64,000 bases of DNA from Microbulbifer thermotolerans (GCF_900112305.1 NZ_FOKT01000001.1:186001-250000), one strand, 5' to 3'. Positions 37,990 through 47,138 are shown, counted from the first letter of the stretch. Numbers and translations: made by a program. Notes: generated from the sequence alone by a model not told the origin.

Positions 37990-40900
37990 ATGATCCCATT
38001 TCTCCGCTGGTTTGCGCGCAAATTCTGGCTCCTGAGTGTCACCCTGGTTATCGCACTGGCGTTGCTGGTGCAGGCGGGCCGCCTGCTGTCGCCCCAGGTG
38101 GAGCAGTATCGGCCGCAGATCAGCGCCTGGCTGTCCGATAGCCTCGGCGTTCCGGTGCGGATGGAGCGCCTCTCCCTGCGCTGGCAGGCGCTGGAAGTGG
38201 CGTTGCAGCTGGACGGACTGCAGCTCGGTGAAAACAGCGAAATGCGCATGGGCTACGGCCTTTTCCAGCTGGATCTTCTGGCCAGCTTGTGGAACCGCGA
38301 GCTGGTGTGGAAAAACCTGGAGGTGCACGATTTCTCCACCGGAATCACCCGTGGCGACGACGGCCACTGGTATCTCGATGGTTTTCCTGTCGCGGCGGAG
38401 GCGGATGAACACAGCGGGGACGGCGGCACCCGCCTCGCCGACCCTGCGCGCCTTTTCCAACTGAGCCCCAAGGTACAGGTGCGCAATGCCCGCATTACCG
38501 TGCGCCTGGCCGACGGCCAGCTGGCGCAACTGGACCTGCCGCAGATTCAACTGGAAAACGGTGGCGGCTTCCACCGCCTTATCGCCCGCGCCCAAGTCTC
38601 CCGGGATGGCGCCGCGGATGTTTCCGACGGGATAGCGCAGGTACGCCCGGTGCCGGCGGCCGATACAGAGACACTGCGCCTGGTGCTGGAGGGCCGCGGC
38701 AACCCGCGGGACGAGGCAAACTTTTCTCTCAACGGCTATCTGCAGCTAAATGATCTAGTGCTGGATGACGACATTGTCACCCTGTTACACCAGCTGACGC
38801 CCTTGCCGGAAGCGTATCACTGGCACGGTCGCAAGCTGGCACGCGGCAAGCTGTGGCTCGCCCGTGACACCGAGCAAGGTTATCGGCTGCTTGGTCAACT
38901 CAGTCTGGAACAAATGGCGCCACTGGAAGCCAGCGATGATGCAGGGGAGCAGCAGGGCGAGACAGCGGCAGCTCTGGCACCTTTGGGGGCAGTGGCTGGC
39001 AATTTGTCGGGGCGCTGGCAGCCGGGAGCGCAGTGGCAGTTGGCATTGCAGGACATCCAGCTGGACTGGCGCGGTCTGCAGATGCCGCCGCTGAATCTGC
39101 AGGCGAGTTCCGGCGCCGACGCCGGTCTGCAGTTGGCCGCGGATGTGATCGACCTGGGGGGATGGAGCCGTATCCTCAAGCGTCTGCAAGTGCTCAAGGG
39201 TCCGGCGGATGAGTGGTTGCGCGCCCTTGAGCCCAGTGGTCAATTGCGCAATATCCAGCTGTCCCGCGGCAGTGATGGTCGGGTAAAACTGGGTGCCAAT
39301 CTGATCGATTTCAGCGCCAGTGCCCACCGCGGGGCACCGGCGGTGAAGGGACTGAATGGTTATCTGTATCTCGAGGGCGCGGATGGTCACGTGGAGCTGG
39401 GCGGCGGTCCGTTGAGTATGCATTTCCCTCAGCTTTATCGGGAGGCGTTCCATTTTGAGCGGGCCAGTGGCACCGTCGCTTGGCGTGTGGATCGGGATGG
39501 CAATTCTGTGCAGGTCTTTTCGGGCCCCCTGCAGCTTGACGGACAGCTCGGCGAGGTCGACGGCCAGTTCTTGCTGCAGTTGCCGTACTTTGCCCGCACA
39601 CGCGCATCGGACTTCACCCTGGCGCTGGGGCTGAGGGATGCGCCAGTATCCGCGCAGCGCCTATTGGTCCCCTTATCTGTCGGGGACGATCTGCGCCAGT
39701 GGCTCGACAAGGGGCTGGGTAAGGATAATCCCGGGCGGGTTGCCAGTGCGGCCTTTGTCTATCGCGGTACCAGTTACCGCGATGGCGAGGACGGCGAGTT
39801 ACTGGCCCTGGGGCGGCACCCGGAACGGCAGACTGTGCAGCTGGCAGTGGATGTCACCGCCGCCGATCTGGACTATGCCCCGGGCTGGCCGGCAGCGAGG
39901 GATGTGGATGCCCGACTCTTGCTCAGCGACCGCAATGTGCAGGTCAATGCCCGTGCTGCCAAGTTGTGGAATATCGATGCGCGGGATATCGAGGTGGGGG
40001 TGACCCCGAATCCGTCGGGCAAGGGCTCGCTGTTGGGTGTGCACGCAAAGCTGTCCGGCCCGGCGGCGGACGGTCTCCGGCTGCTGCGGCAGTCGCCTCT
40101 GCGCAAGCAGCTCGGCAGTGCTTTTGACGACTGGCGGCTTGAGGGGCGTATCGATGGCAGTTTGACCTTGTCGCAGCCCCTGGGCGGCGCCGGGCTGCCG
40201 GCCCGTCAGACAGTGACCCTGTCCCTTGACGGCGGGGAACTGGAGCTGCGCGATCTGCGCCTGCAGATCGACGGTCTGCACGGTCGTGTGGATTACGACA
40301 GCGAACGGGGGCTCGCCGGCACCAGCCTGGAAGGCAAACTGTGGGGGCGGCCGTTGAGAGCGCGAATTCACCATCCGCAAGAGGGCGATACCCGCGACAC
40401 CCAAGTGGTGCTGGAAGGCAGTGCTGCTATTGAGTCGGTGCACGCCTGGAGCCAACGCCCGGAATTGCAATGGCTGGAGGGGGCGTTCGACTATCGGGCA
40501 CTGCTGACAATTCCCGCCAAATCGCGGCAAATGCCTTATTCGGCCGTTTTTGAGCTGAATTCCGACCTGGCGGGTGTTGCAGTGCAGCTGCCCGCGCCCC
40601 TGGGCAAGCTGGCTGAGGATAAGACCGACTATGTGCTGCGGGTGCCCATCGGCGAGCAGGGCAGCCTGTTTCATATGAAATACGGTGAGCATCTGCAGGG
40701 GCTTTTCTGGCAGGTGAAGGGTGAGCTGGAGCGCGCCGCCATTGCTCTCAATGCGGAAGCAAAGCTACCTGAGGCACCGGGGCTGTCGATCGGTGGCCAC
40801 CTGTCGCAGGTCGACCTGCCGCGTTTGCACCAGTTGCTGCAGGTGTACGATGTCGATAAGAGTGGGGAGGGTGGCACCGCTGGCGACCCCTTGCCGATCT

Positions 40901-42099
40901 CTCTGGATCTCAGTACTGACCGCCTGATTCTCGGAACTGTCGAGGTGCCGGATATCCATGTACGGGGCAGCGGCCAGGGGGCGCGCTGGCAGTTGACCTT
41001 CGACAGTGAGATGGCCGCTGGGGATTTAAATGGCCCGCTCGACGGATCTGCACCGCTGCGGTTGGCACTCAGTCACCTCCGCTTGCCGGGACAGGAATCG
41101 ACCGCAGAAGCGGTGCAACCGGCGGACCCCTGGGCCGGGTTTGACTTCACTTCCTTGCCGCAAATGGATTTCAGTACCGAGAATCTCGCTATCGGTGACG
41201 AGGTACTGGGCCGCTGGTCCTTCCGTGTGCGTCCGTCCTCCGAACGGCTGGTGTTGAGTGATATCCGCGGTGCCATGCGCGGTGTGCGGGTCGAAGGCAA
41301 TGGAGAGGACGAGCAGGGCGCCCAGCTGACTTGGCTGCGGGATGGCGAGGGGCGCGAGTCATCGCGGTTCACCGGTCGCCTGGTGGCGGACAACCTGGCG
41401 GATGTGCAGCGGGCCTGGGGGCAGGATCCGCTGATCGAGAGCAAATCCGCCAGCTTCGACACATCGTTGCGCTGGGACGGTTCGCCGTTGCGCGCAGCCG
41501 GTAACCTGCTGTCCGGGGAGTTAAAAATCGATATCCGCAAAGGCCGCTTCCTGCGAGCGACCGACAGTGCCGGCCCGGCCCTGTTGCGCCTGTTATCCCT
41601 GTTTAATTTTGATACCTGGGCGCGGCGTCTGCGCCTCGATTTTTCCGATCTCTACCAGAGCGGTCTCGCTTTCGACAGTGTGCGCGGAGAGGTAGTGTTC
41701 GAGGGAGACGGCCAGCTGCTGATCGCGGTGCCGATCCAGGTGGAAGGCCCCACCAGTGAGCTGCAGATGGCCGGTCGGGTGAATCTGGAACGGGAGGATT
41801 TGAACCTGACCCTGGTGGCGACCCTGCCGGTGGGCAACAATCTCGCCTTGGTGGCGGCACTGGCCGGAGGCTTGCCGGCGGCGGCGGGCGTTTACCTGAT
41901 CAGTAAAGCGTTCAAAAAACAGGTGGACAAGGTAGCCAGTGTCAGTTATCGCATCAGTGGCGCCTGGGATGAGCCTGAAGTGCGCTTCGACAAGCTGTTC
42001 GACGGCGACGGCGCCCAGCGCGAGGGGGCGGCCGCAGAGCGGCAGCGGGAACCGGTCGAAGTTGAGAGCATGCACTCGTCATTCGCGCCATCAATTTGA
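37990..42099 (+). CDS. yhdP: YhdP family AsmA-like envelope protein
   Basis: A 1369-residue protein with an N-terminal transmembrane anchor (about 12-36, LLSVTLVIALALLVQAGRLL) and a very long periplasmic part of AsmA/DUF3971 type. The C-terminal region (FLRATDSAGPALLRLLSLFN, then LTLVATLPVGNNLALVAALA) is typical. YhdP, with TamB and YdbH, is a bridge-like protein moving phospholipids to the outer membrane. The ATG at 37990, preceded by GGAGG, is preferred over an in-frame codon at 37816. It follows rng, as in pseudomonads, where a nitrilase gene and tldD come next; those are missing here. Confidence 0.93.
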   Translation: MIPFLRWFARKFWLLSVTLVIALALLVQAGRLLSPQVEQYRPQISAWLSDSLGVPVRMERLSLRWQALEVALQLDGLQLGENSEMRMGYGLFQLDLLASLWNRELVWKNLEVHDFSTGITRGDDGHWYLDGFPVAAEADEHSGDGGTRLADPARLFQLSPKVQVRNARITVRLADGQLAQLDLPQIQLENGGGFHRLIARAQVSRDGAADVSDGIAQVRPVPAADTETLRLVLEGRGNPRDEANFSLNGYLQLNDLVLDDDIVTLLHQLTPLPEAYHWHGRKLARGKLWLARDTEQGYRLLGQLSLEQMAPLEASDDAGEQQGETAAALAPLGAVAGNLSGRWQPGAQWQLALQDIQLDWRGLQMPPLNLQASSGADAGLQLAADVIDLGGWSRILKRLQVLKGPADEWLRALEPSGQLRNIQLSRGSDGRVKLGANLIDFSASAHRGAPAVKGLNGYLYLEGADGHVELGGGPLSMHFPQLYREAFHFERASGTVAWRVDRDGNSVQVFSGPLQLDGQLGEVDGQFLLQLPYFARTRASDFTLALGLRDAPVSAQRLLVPLSVGDDLRQWLDKGLGKDNPGRVASAAFVYRGTSYRDGEDGELLALGRHPERQTVQLAVDVTAADLDYAPGWPAARDVDARLLLSDRNVQVNARAAKLWNIDARDIEVGVTPNPSGKGSLLGVHAKLSGPAADGLRLLRQSPLRKQLGSAFDDWRLEGRIDGSLTLSQPLGGAGLPARQTVTLSLDGGELELRDLRLQIDGLHGRVDYDSERGLAGTSLEGKLWGRPLRARIHHPQEGDTRDTQVVLEGSAAIESVHAWSQRPELQWLEGAFDYRALLTIPAKSRQMPYSAVFELNSDLAGVAVQLPAPLGKLAEDKTDYVLRVPIGEQGSLFHMKYGEHLQGLFWQVKGELERAAIALNAEAKLPEAPGLSIGGHLSQVDLPRLHQLLQVYDVDKSGEGGTAGDPLPISLDLSTDRLILGTVEVPDIHVRGSGQGARWQLTFDSEMAAGDLNGPLDGSAPLRLALSHLRLPGQESTAEAVQPADPWAGFDFTSLPQMDFSTENLAIGDEVLGRWSFRVRPSSERLVLSDIRGAMRGVRVEGNGEDEQGAQLTWLRDGEGRESSRFTGRLVADNLADVQRAWGQDPLIESKSASFDTSLRWDGSPLRAAGNLLSGELKIDIRKGRFLRATDSAGPALLRLLSLFNFDTWARRLRLDFSDLYQSGLAFDSVRGEVVFEGDGQLLIAVPIQVEGPTSELQMAGRVNLEREDLNLTLVATLPVGNNLALVAALAGGLPAAAGVYLISKAFKKQVDKVASVSYRISGAWDEPEVRFDKLFDGDGAQREGAAAERQREPVEVESMHSSFAPSI

Positions 42100-42217
42100 A
42101 TTCCCCGCTGCGGTGGGCGCGAGGTCTTGCTTATGGGCTTTTTGTCCAAAGTGGCGTATTTTGGCGCTTGTAGGCGAATCTATCAGTGGTTCTCCATGGC
42201 TTAGGGGGAATGTCACC

Positions 42218-42751
42218 ATGCATCGATGGCCTTATTTCATGTCTTTGCTGCTGGCGCTGCATATCCTGCCCGCGTGTACTCAGGAAGACGAGGACCGGGA
42301 TCAGACGATGACAGTGGCGGAGGCCAGGGCGAACATCGCCGCTGGAACCAACTTGTCCGCGATTCCGCAAGCGGTATGGCGGCAGCTGTTGCCGGAGGCG
42401 CAATATGAAGTTCTGTGGGAGAAAGACACGGAGCGCGCATTTACCGGCAAGTGGCTGCGCCACGGAGATCCCGGGGTCTATGTAACTGCCGGCTGTCGCC
42501 TGCCGGTATTCAGCTCCGAGCACAAGTATGATTCCGGGACCGGCTGGCCGAGTTTTTGGGATATCGCCTACCCGGAGAATGTTGTCCTCAAGGAAGATTA
42601 CAGCTGGGGAATGAAGCGTATAGAAGTGCAGTCCGCCTGCGGAGAGCATCTTGGTCACCTGTTCAAGGATGGTCCCGCGCCAACCGGGCTGCGTTACTGC
42701 ATCAATTCCCTGGCCCTGGATTTTGTCCCTGCGGTTGAAAAAGCCGAATGA
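42218..42751 (+). CDS. msrB: methionine-R-sulfoxide reductase, lipoprotein form
   Basis: A 177-residue protein with a signal peptide and lipobox LHILPAC (Cys about residue 20), then a MsrB domain with YDSGTGWPSFWD and the catalytic Cys in GLRYCINSLALDF. It reduces methionine-R-sulfoxide in proteins, here probably in the envelope. Only one cysteine is seen at each of the two places where zinc-type MsrBs have CxxC (AGCRLP and SACGEH), suggesting a zinc-free form. The ATG at 42218 gives the lipoprotein signal; an upstream frame from 41939 overlaps yhdP. Repeat copy E begins 27 bp downstream. Confidence 0.9.
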   Translation: MHRWPYFMSLLLALHILPACTQEDEDRDQTMTVAEARANIAAGTNLSAIPQAVWRQLLPEAQYEVLWEKDTERAFTGKWLRHGDPGVYVTAGCRLPVFSSEHKYDSGTGWPSFWDIAYPENVVLKEDYSWGMKRIEVQSACGEHLGHLFKDGPAPTGLRYCINSLALDFVPAVEKAE

Positions 42752-42778
42752 TAGTTCAATATTGTTTTCCGCAAGCCT

Positions 42779-42994
42779 AGGGAACCTCTGATTAATTCGC
42801 GTGCACACTGTGGTAGGTTCCGGGGCGCTCAGGCAATAGGCTGGCCATTTCGAAAACGCACGAGTACTTCCCTGTAGCTCCTATGGATACATCCCTGTAT
42901 CCGACGGTTTCGAAATGGCCAGCCTATCACCTGAGCTTCTCATCTGGCTCCAAAGCGTTTTTACGTCAGGAAGTGAATTAATCAGAGGTTCCCT
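42779..42994 (+). mobile_element. MITE-like palindromic element, copy E (best preserved)
   Basis: A 216-bp copy with near-perfect termini AGGGAACCTCTGATTAATTC and GAATTAATCAGAGGTTCCCT, flanked on both sides by TA (42778-42779, 42994-42995). The internal stem ATAGGCTGGCCATTTCGAAA pairs perfectly with TTTCGAAATGGCCAGCCTAT. It differs from copy B at one pair (C-G in place of A-T). It sits between msrB and the orphan membrane-protein gene, ending 9 bp before that gene's first ATG. Confidence 0.9.
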
Positions 42995-43003
42995 AGAACA
43001 ATA

Positions 43004-43861
43004 ATGAAACAGAGATCCATGCCCATGTCCGAATTGGCCGCGGGACGTCTGCCCGATAACCGTTACTTGCTTTTCCGGGTGTTCAAGTACACCGTCTATC
43101 TCCTGCTCACCTACAACGTTTACGCCTTCTTCGTGGAGAACCACGCAGCTGCCGGTGCTGTCTTCTCCGATGGGCTGCAGTGGGGACGGGTGATCGAGGC
43201 TTACAACGATTCCATCGACACCCTGGCCTGGGTGTTGTTGTTATTGGTGTTCGAATTGGAGACATTTGTGTTGGACGACCGCCTGATCCGCGGCTGGGTC
43301 AAGTGGTCGTTAAACGCGGTTTCCACTGTCTGCTACCTGTTTATTACCTATTCCTGCTACGGCTATATCGCGGAGATGGTTCATCTGACCGACTTGTCGC
43401 CAGTGGTGGAGACGGCTTGTGAACTGGCCGCACAGGGCGGCTGGCAGCTGGTGGTAGGGCAGGATGACTATGTACCTCTGGCTGCAGGAAACTGTGCGTC
43501 GCTTGGCGGAACACCGCTACTGCGCCTTGCTGATGCGGCGGTTCTCGGCTCGGCCGCTACCTGGAGTGCTATCAAGTGGCTGGCCTGGACCGATGTGATC
43601 AACGCCAGTGCGTGGTTGTTGGTGGTCGTTATTCTGGCTTTTGAAGTGTGGCTGCAGCTGCGGCAGAAGCTCTCCGAGCGCGTTATGCGCTGGTCGCAGA
43701 TAGTAAAAGGGAGCTTGTATTTCACCCTGTTCCTGTGTGCAATTTATTGGGGCGTCAGCGGCAGTTTTCTGGATTTTTGGGATGCCTTCCTGTGGCTGGT
43801 GGCCTTTTTCTTTATTGAGATGAATCTGTTTCAGTGGCAGGCGGAGACCCGTGGCGAGTAA
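43004..43861 (+). CDS. hypothetical membrane protein, family not recognised
   Basis: A 285-residue protein with about six hydrophobic segments (roughly 25-45, 72-88, 103-125, 185-215, 230-248, 255-275). Charged residues (Glu, Asp) lie within or next to segments, such as LLLLVFELETFVLDDRLIRGW and VVILAFEVWLQLRQK. The loop between segments three and four (about 128-180) holds two Cys. I do not recognise the family. ATGs at 43004, 43019 and 43025 are all possible starts; none has a strong Shine-Dalgarno sequence. The gene begins right after repeat copy E, which may carry or have displaced its promoter. It is convergent with yjgA. Confidence 0.7.
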   Translation: MKQRSMPMSELAAGRLPDNRYLLFRVFKYTVYLLLTYNVYAFFVENHAAAGAVFSDGLQWGRVIEAYNDSIDTLAWVLLLLVFELETFVLDDRLIRGWVKWSLNAVSTVCYLFITYSCYGYIAEMVHLTDLSPVVETACELAAQGGWQLVVGQDDYVPLAAGNCASLGGTPLLRLADAAVLGSAATWSAIKWLAWTDVINASAWLLVVVILAFEVWLQLRQKLSERVMRWSQIVKGSLYFTLFLCAIYWGVSGSFLDFWDAFLWLVAFFFIEMNLFQWQAETRGE

Positions 43862-43925
43862 AAAAGTGGAGGAATCTCTGACTGGCCCGCGCCAGCGCGA
43901 GCACGTCAGAGATTTGGTTACCCCG

Positions 43926-44441
43926 CTATTGAGATGCCTGGATAAAGAAATCGCGCAGATAGCGGAACAGTTTACGCTGGTTGGTGGGCGGTTTGTTGTT
44001 TTTGATTTCCCTTTGCGAGTCCCGTATCAGCTGGCGCAGCTGTTGGTGATCCGCATGGGGGTAGCGATAGAAAAAGTCGCTCTGCGCGGCGTTGCCCTCC
44101 TGTAGCAGCCGCTCGCGCCAGTCCCCGGCCATCTTGTCGAAGCGCAGGTGCTGCTGGTCCCGTTCCTTAAACCGCTCCAGTACTTTCTCTATGGCGTCGA
44201 CGTCGGCACTGCGCATCAGGCGTCCGATATACTGCAGTTGGCGCCGGCGCGCTTCATTGGATTTGATCCTGTGCAGTGTCTCTACCGCCTCTCGCAGATC
44301 TCCGTCTAGTGGCACCTCCGCCAGCTGCGCGGCGGACAGTTCGGTCAGCCGCTTGCCCAGTTCCTGCAGCTGGTGCATTTCTTTTTTCAACTGGGTTTTG
44401 CTTTTCGGCAGTTCTTCTTCGTAATCGTCAAATTCTTCCAT
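43926..44441 (-). CDS. yjgA: ribosome biogenesis factor YjgA/DarP (DUF615)
   Basis: A 171-residue, highly charged helical protein. The features that identify the DUF615 family are EELPKSKTQLKKEMHQLQELGK at the start, the central IKSNEARRRQLQYIGRLMR and the C-terminal QRKLFRYLRDFF. The E. coli protein binds late 50S precursors and helps assemble the peptidyl-transferase centre. It is convergent with the orphan membrane protein and lies 20 bp after mgtE on the minus strand. In pseudomonads yjgA is next to pmbA/tldD, which are absent here. Confidence 0.93.
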   Translation of the reverse strand: MEEFDDYEEELPKSKTQLKKEMHQLQELGKRLTELSAAQLAEVPLDGDLREAVETLHRIKSNEARRRQLQYIGRLMRSADVDAIEKVLERFKERDQQHLRFDKMAGDWRERLLQEGNAAQSDFFYRYPHADHQQLRQLIRDSQREIKNNKPPTNQRKLFRYLRDFFIQASQ

Positions 44442-44461
44442 TGATTCTTCCGCGTAATGCG

Positions 44462-45829
44462 TTAAGCGAAATACCAGGTGGCCAGACCGAGGAAGGACAA
44501 AAAGCCTACAACGTCGGTAACTGTGGTCAGGGCCACACCACCGGCCAGCGCCGGATCTATGCGCATGGCGCGCAGGGCCACTGGCAGTATGGCGCCGGCG
44601 AGGGCGGCGGTGAGCAGATTGATCACCATGGCGGCGACGATCACCAGTGCTATGCGGCTGTCATTGAACCACAGCGCGGTGATCGCCCCCATCACCAGTG
44701 ACCAGAGCAATGCATTCAGGGCCGCGGCTCCCAGCTCTCTGGACAGCAGCCAGTTTAAGTTACTGCGGCCGATCTGCCCCAGGGCCATGCCGCGGATGAC
44801 TACTGTGAGTGTCTGGCTACCGGCGACACCCCCCATGCTGGCGACGATTGGCATCAGCACCGCCAGTGCCACCACTTTATCCAGAGTGCCCTGGAAGAGG
44901 CTGATTACCCAGGATGCCAGCAGCGCGGTGAGCAGGTTGATGCCCAGCCAGACAGCGCGCCGGCGGGCGGTGCGCCGCACAGGGGCGAAGGTGTCCTCTT
45001 CTTCGTCCAGGCCGGCGAGACTCATCAGTGAGTGATCGGCATCTTCGCGGATCACGTCCACCACGTCGTCGATGGTAATACGGCCGACCAGGCGGTTGTC
45101 CTCGTCCACCACCGGTGCGGTGATCCAGTCGTATTTCTCGAACAGCCGCGCGACTTCTGTGTCGGGCATATCCGCGGGAATGGGGTCCACATCGGTGTTC
45201 ACCACCTCGCGTACTGTCACCGAGGGGTCCGTGGTCAGCAGTTTGGATAGGGGCAGTAGGCCGATGTACTGACCTTTGCGGTTGACTACAAAGAGGCTGT
45301 CGGTGGACTCGGGCAGCTGCTCGTGGCGGCGCAGATAGCGCAATACCACATCCAGGCTCAGATTGGGGCGCACGGAGATGGTATCCGTGTCCATCAGGCC
45401 GCCGGCGGTTTCCTCATCATAGGCGAGAACGTCCTCCACGCGCGCTCGGTCCGTCTCGCTCATGGCGGAGAGGACTTCGGCCATTACCCGCTCGGGCAGG
45501 TCCTGGAGTATATCGGCGACGTCGTCGGCATCGAGCCCTTCCATCACCGCCACCATTTCCTCTGTGTCCATGGTGGCGAGTATCTGGCTGCGCACGTCGT
45601 CGCTTAGTTCCTGCAATACCTCGCCTTCGACTTCGTGGTCGATCAGTTTCCACAGTACTTGGCGGATACGTGGCGGTGAGCTCTCCAGCAGTTGCGCAAC
45701 GCTCTGCGGTGTCAGGGTGCTGAGCATGCGCCGCACTTCACGCCCGGTGCCGCTGTCGAGCGCGGCGAACAACTCACCCAGCTGGTTTTGCGCGCGGAAC
45801 TTGATATCAGCCGGGGGTTGGTTGGGCAC
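44462..45829 (-). CDS. mgtE: magnesium transporter MgtE
   Basis: A 455-residue magnesium channel with the full MgtE layout: an N-terminal superhelical domain (about 20-130), two CBS domains (about 140-260), a plug helix and five transmembrane segments with the pore sequence VAGSQTLTVVIRGMALGQ (about 328-345). Cytoplasmic Mg2+ bound by the N and CBS domains closes the channel. It lies downstream of ptsO (137 bp). No Mg riboswitch is visible in that spacer. ATG at 45829. Confidence 0.95.
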   Translation of the reverse strand: MPNQPPADIKFRAQNQLGELFAALDSGTGREVRRMLSTLTPQSVAQLLESSPPRIRQVLWKLIDHEVEGEVLQELSDDVRSQILATMDTEEMVAVMEGLDADDVADILQDLPERVMAEVLSAMSETDRARVEDVLAYDEETAGGLMDTDTISVRPNLSLDVVLRYLRRHEQLPESTDSLFVVNRKGQYIGLLPLSKLLTTDPSVTVREVVNTDVDPIPADMPDTEVARLFEKYDWITAPVVDEDNRLVGRITIDDVVDVIREDADHSLMSLAGLDEEEDTFAPVRRTARRRAVWLGINLLTALLASWVISLFQGTLDKVVALAVLMPIVASMGGVAGSQTLTVVIRGMALGQIGRSNLNWLLSRELGAAALNALLWSLVMGAITALWFNDSRIALVIVAAMVINLLTAALAGAILPVALRAMRIDPALAGGVALTTVTDVVGFLSFLGLATWYFA

Positions 45830-45966
45830 GGAGGAACCTCTTGAAACAGGACACTAAATGCGCGGCTCAACCCTCTAATGGGGCTTGGCCGGTGACCGCG
45901 ATCATACTATCAGTGCGTGTGGAAATCGATTGTGGAGAGGGGAGGCTGCTTCTGCGTGGAACTGCT

Positions 45967-46236
45967 TTATTCCGCCTCGCCGAAACGGTCCGCCACCAGT
46001 TTGGTAATCGCGTTCAGTGCGTCTTCCTCGTCGCGGCCGGTAACTTCCAGCTCCAATTCTGTACCCTTCCCCGCGGCTAGCAGCATCAGCGCCATGACAC
46101 TCTTCCCGTCCACGCACTTGCCGTTGCATTGCACCTTCACGTCGGCGGAGAATCGCGCGCAAGTCTGTGCAAACTTGCTGGCGGCTCGGGCGTGCAGCCC
46201 GAGTTTGTTGACTAACTGGAGGCGGCTTTTTTGCAT
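45967..46236 (-). CDS. ptsO: phosphocarrier protein NPr (nitrogen PTS HPr)
   Basis: An 89-residue HPr-fold protein of the nitrogen-related phosphotransferase system. The phosphorylated His lies in NKLGLHARAASKF (residue about 15) and the Ser-46-like site in DGKSVMALMLLAAGKG. It passes phosphate from PtsP to PtsN in a regulatory, non-transport relay. The gene lies 20 bp after rapZ in the rpoN-hpf-ptsN-rapZ-ptsO order conserved in gammaproteobacteria. Confidence 0.95.
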   Translation of the reverse strand: MQKSRLQLVNKLGLHARAASKFAQTCARFSADVKVQCNGKCVDGKSVMALMLLAAGKGTELELEVTGRDEEDALNAITKLVADRFGEAE

Positions 46237-46256
46237 GGGGGATCTGTTTTCCGAGG

Positions 46257-47138
46257 TTACCTCTGTTGTTCGCGATGGCGAATTTGCACATTATCGAATT
46301 GGACGGCAAAGGTTTTCGCCAGTTGCTCGACCATGTACACGGAGCGGTGTCGGCCTCCGGTGCAGCCGACGGCGACGCAAGTATAGCTGCGGTTGCTCTG
46401 CTGATAGGAGGGCAGCCAGTGCTGCAGGAAGTTTGTAATGTCCCGCTCCATTGCATCTGTTTCCGGCTGGGCGCGCAGAAATTCTACGACTTCTGGGTCC
46501 TGGCCGGTCTTTTGGCGCAGCTCAGCCACCCAGTAGGGGTTGGGCAGGCAGCGCAGGTCGAATACCAGGTCTGCGTCCACGGGCACGCCGTGTTTAAAGC
46601 CGAAGGACTGGAAGAGGATCGCCATGCCCGGTGATTTTTTCCCAACCACCCGGTTCTTCACCAGATCGCGCAGTTGGTGAAGGCTGAGACTACTGGTGTC
46701 GATGACTAGATCGGCCATGGCCGCCAGCGGGGCGAGCAGCTCCTTCTCCCGATTCAGGGCTTCGAGCAGGTGGGTCCGGTTGTCGGAGAGCGGGTGCTTG
46801 CGCCGGGTTTCACTAAAACGCTGCACCAGTACCGGGGAGCGGGCGTCCAGGTATATGACATCGCACTGCAGGCCGCTTTCGCGCAGCTGGCCGATGACCC
46901 GCGGTGCCTGTTGCACGTCCTGCCACAGGTTGCGCGCGTCTATGCCGAGCGCCAGGCGGGGGCCGTCGGGGGCCTCGCGGGTCTCGTCCGCTGGGGGGTG
47001 CTCGCGCACCCGCCGCACCAGTTCGGGCAGCAGGCTGGCGGGCAGGTTGTCGATACAGTTGAAGCCGACATCTTCCAGCAATTGCAGGGCGGAGCTTTTT
47101 CCGGAGCCGGAGCGGCCGCTGATAATTACCAGGCGCAT
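46257..47138 (-). CDS. rapZ: RNase adapter protein RapZ
   Basis: A 293-residue P-loop protein that in E. coli delivers the GlmZ sRNA to RNase E to control glucosamine-6-phosphate synthesis. Walker A is GRSGSGKS (about 8-15), and the C-terminal RNA-binding part carries GCTGGRHRSVYMVEQLA. The ATG at 47138 has AAAGGA 7 nt upstream; the frame start at 47174 lacks one. It lies between ptsN and ptsO, tying cell-wall precursor control to the PTS-Ntr. Its sRNA partner is not in the window. Confidence 0.95.
   Translation of the reverse strand: MRLVIISGRSGSGKSSALQLLEDVGFNCIDNLPASLLPELVRRVREHPPADETREAPDGPRLALGIDARNLWQDVQQAPRVIGQLRESGLQCDVIYLDARSPVLVQRFSETRRKHPLSDNRTHLLEALNREKELLAPLAAMADLVIDTSSLSLHQLRDLVKNRVVGKKSPGMAILFQSFGFKHGVPVDADLVFDLRCLPNPYWVAELRQKTGQDPEVVEFLRAQPETDAMERDITNFLQHWLPSYQQSNRSYTCVAVGCTGGRHRSVYMVEQLAKTFAVQFDNVQIRHREQQR

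Noticed and set aside
36316-38595. 759-codon open frame on the minus strand
   Set aside because: It lies antisense to rng and yhdP, both secure genes with clear motifs. Long antisense frames are common in GC-rich DNA, and its translation has no family features.
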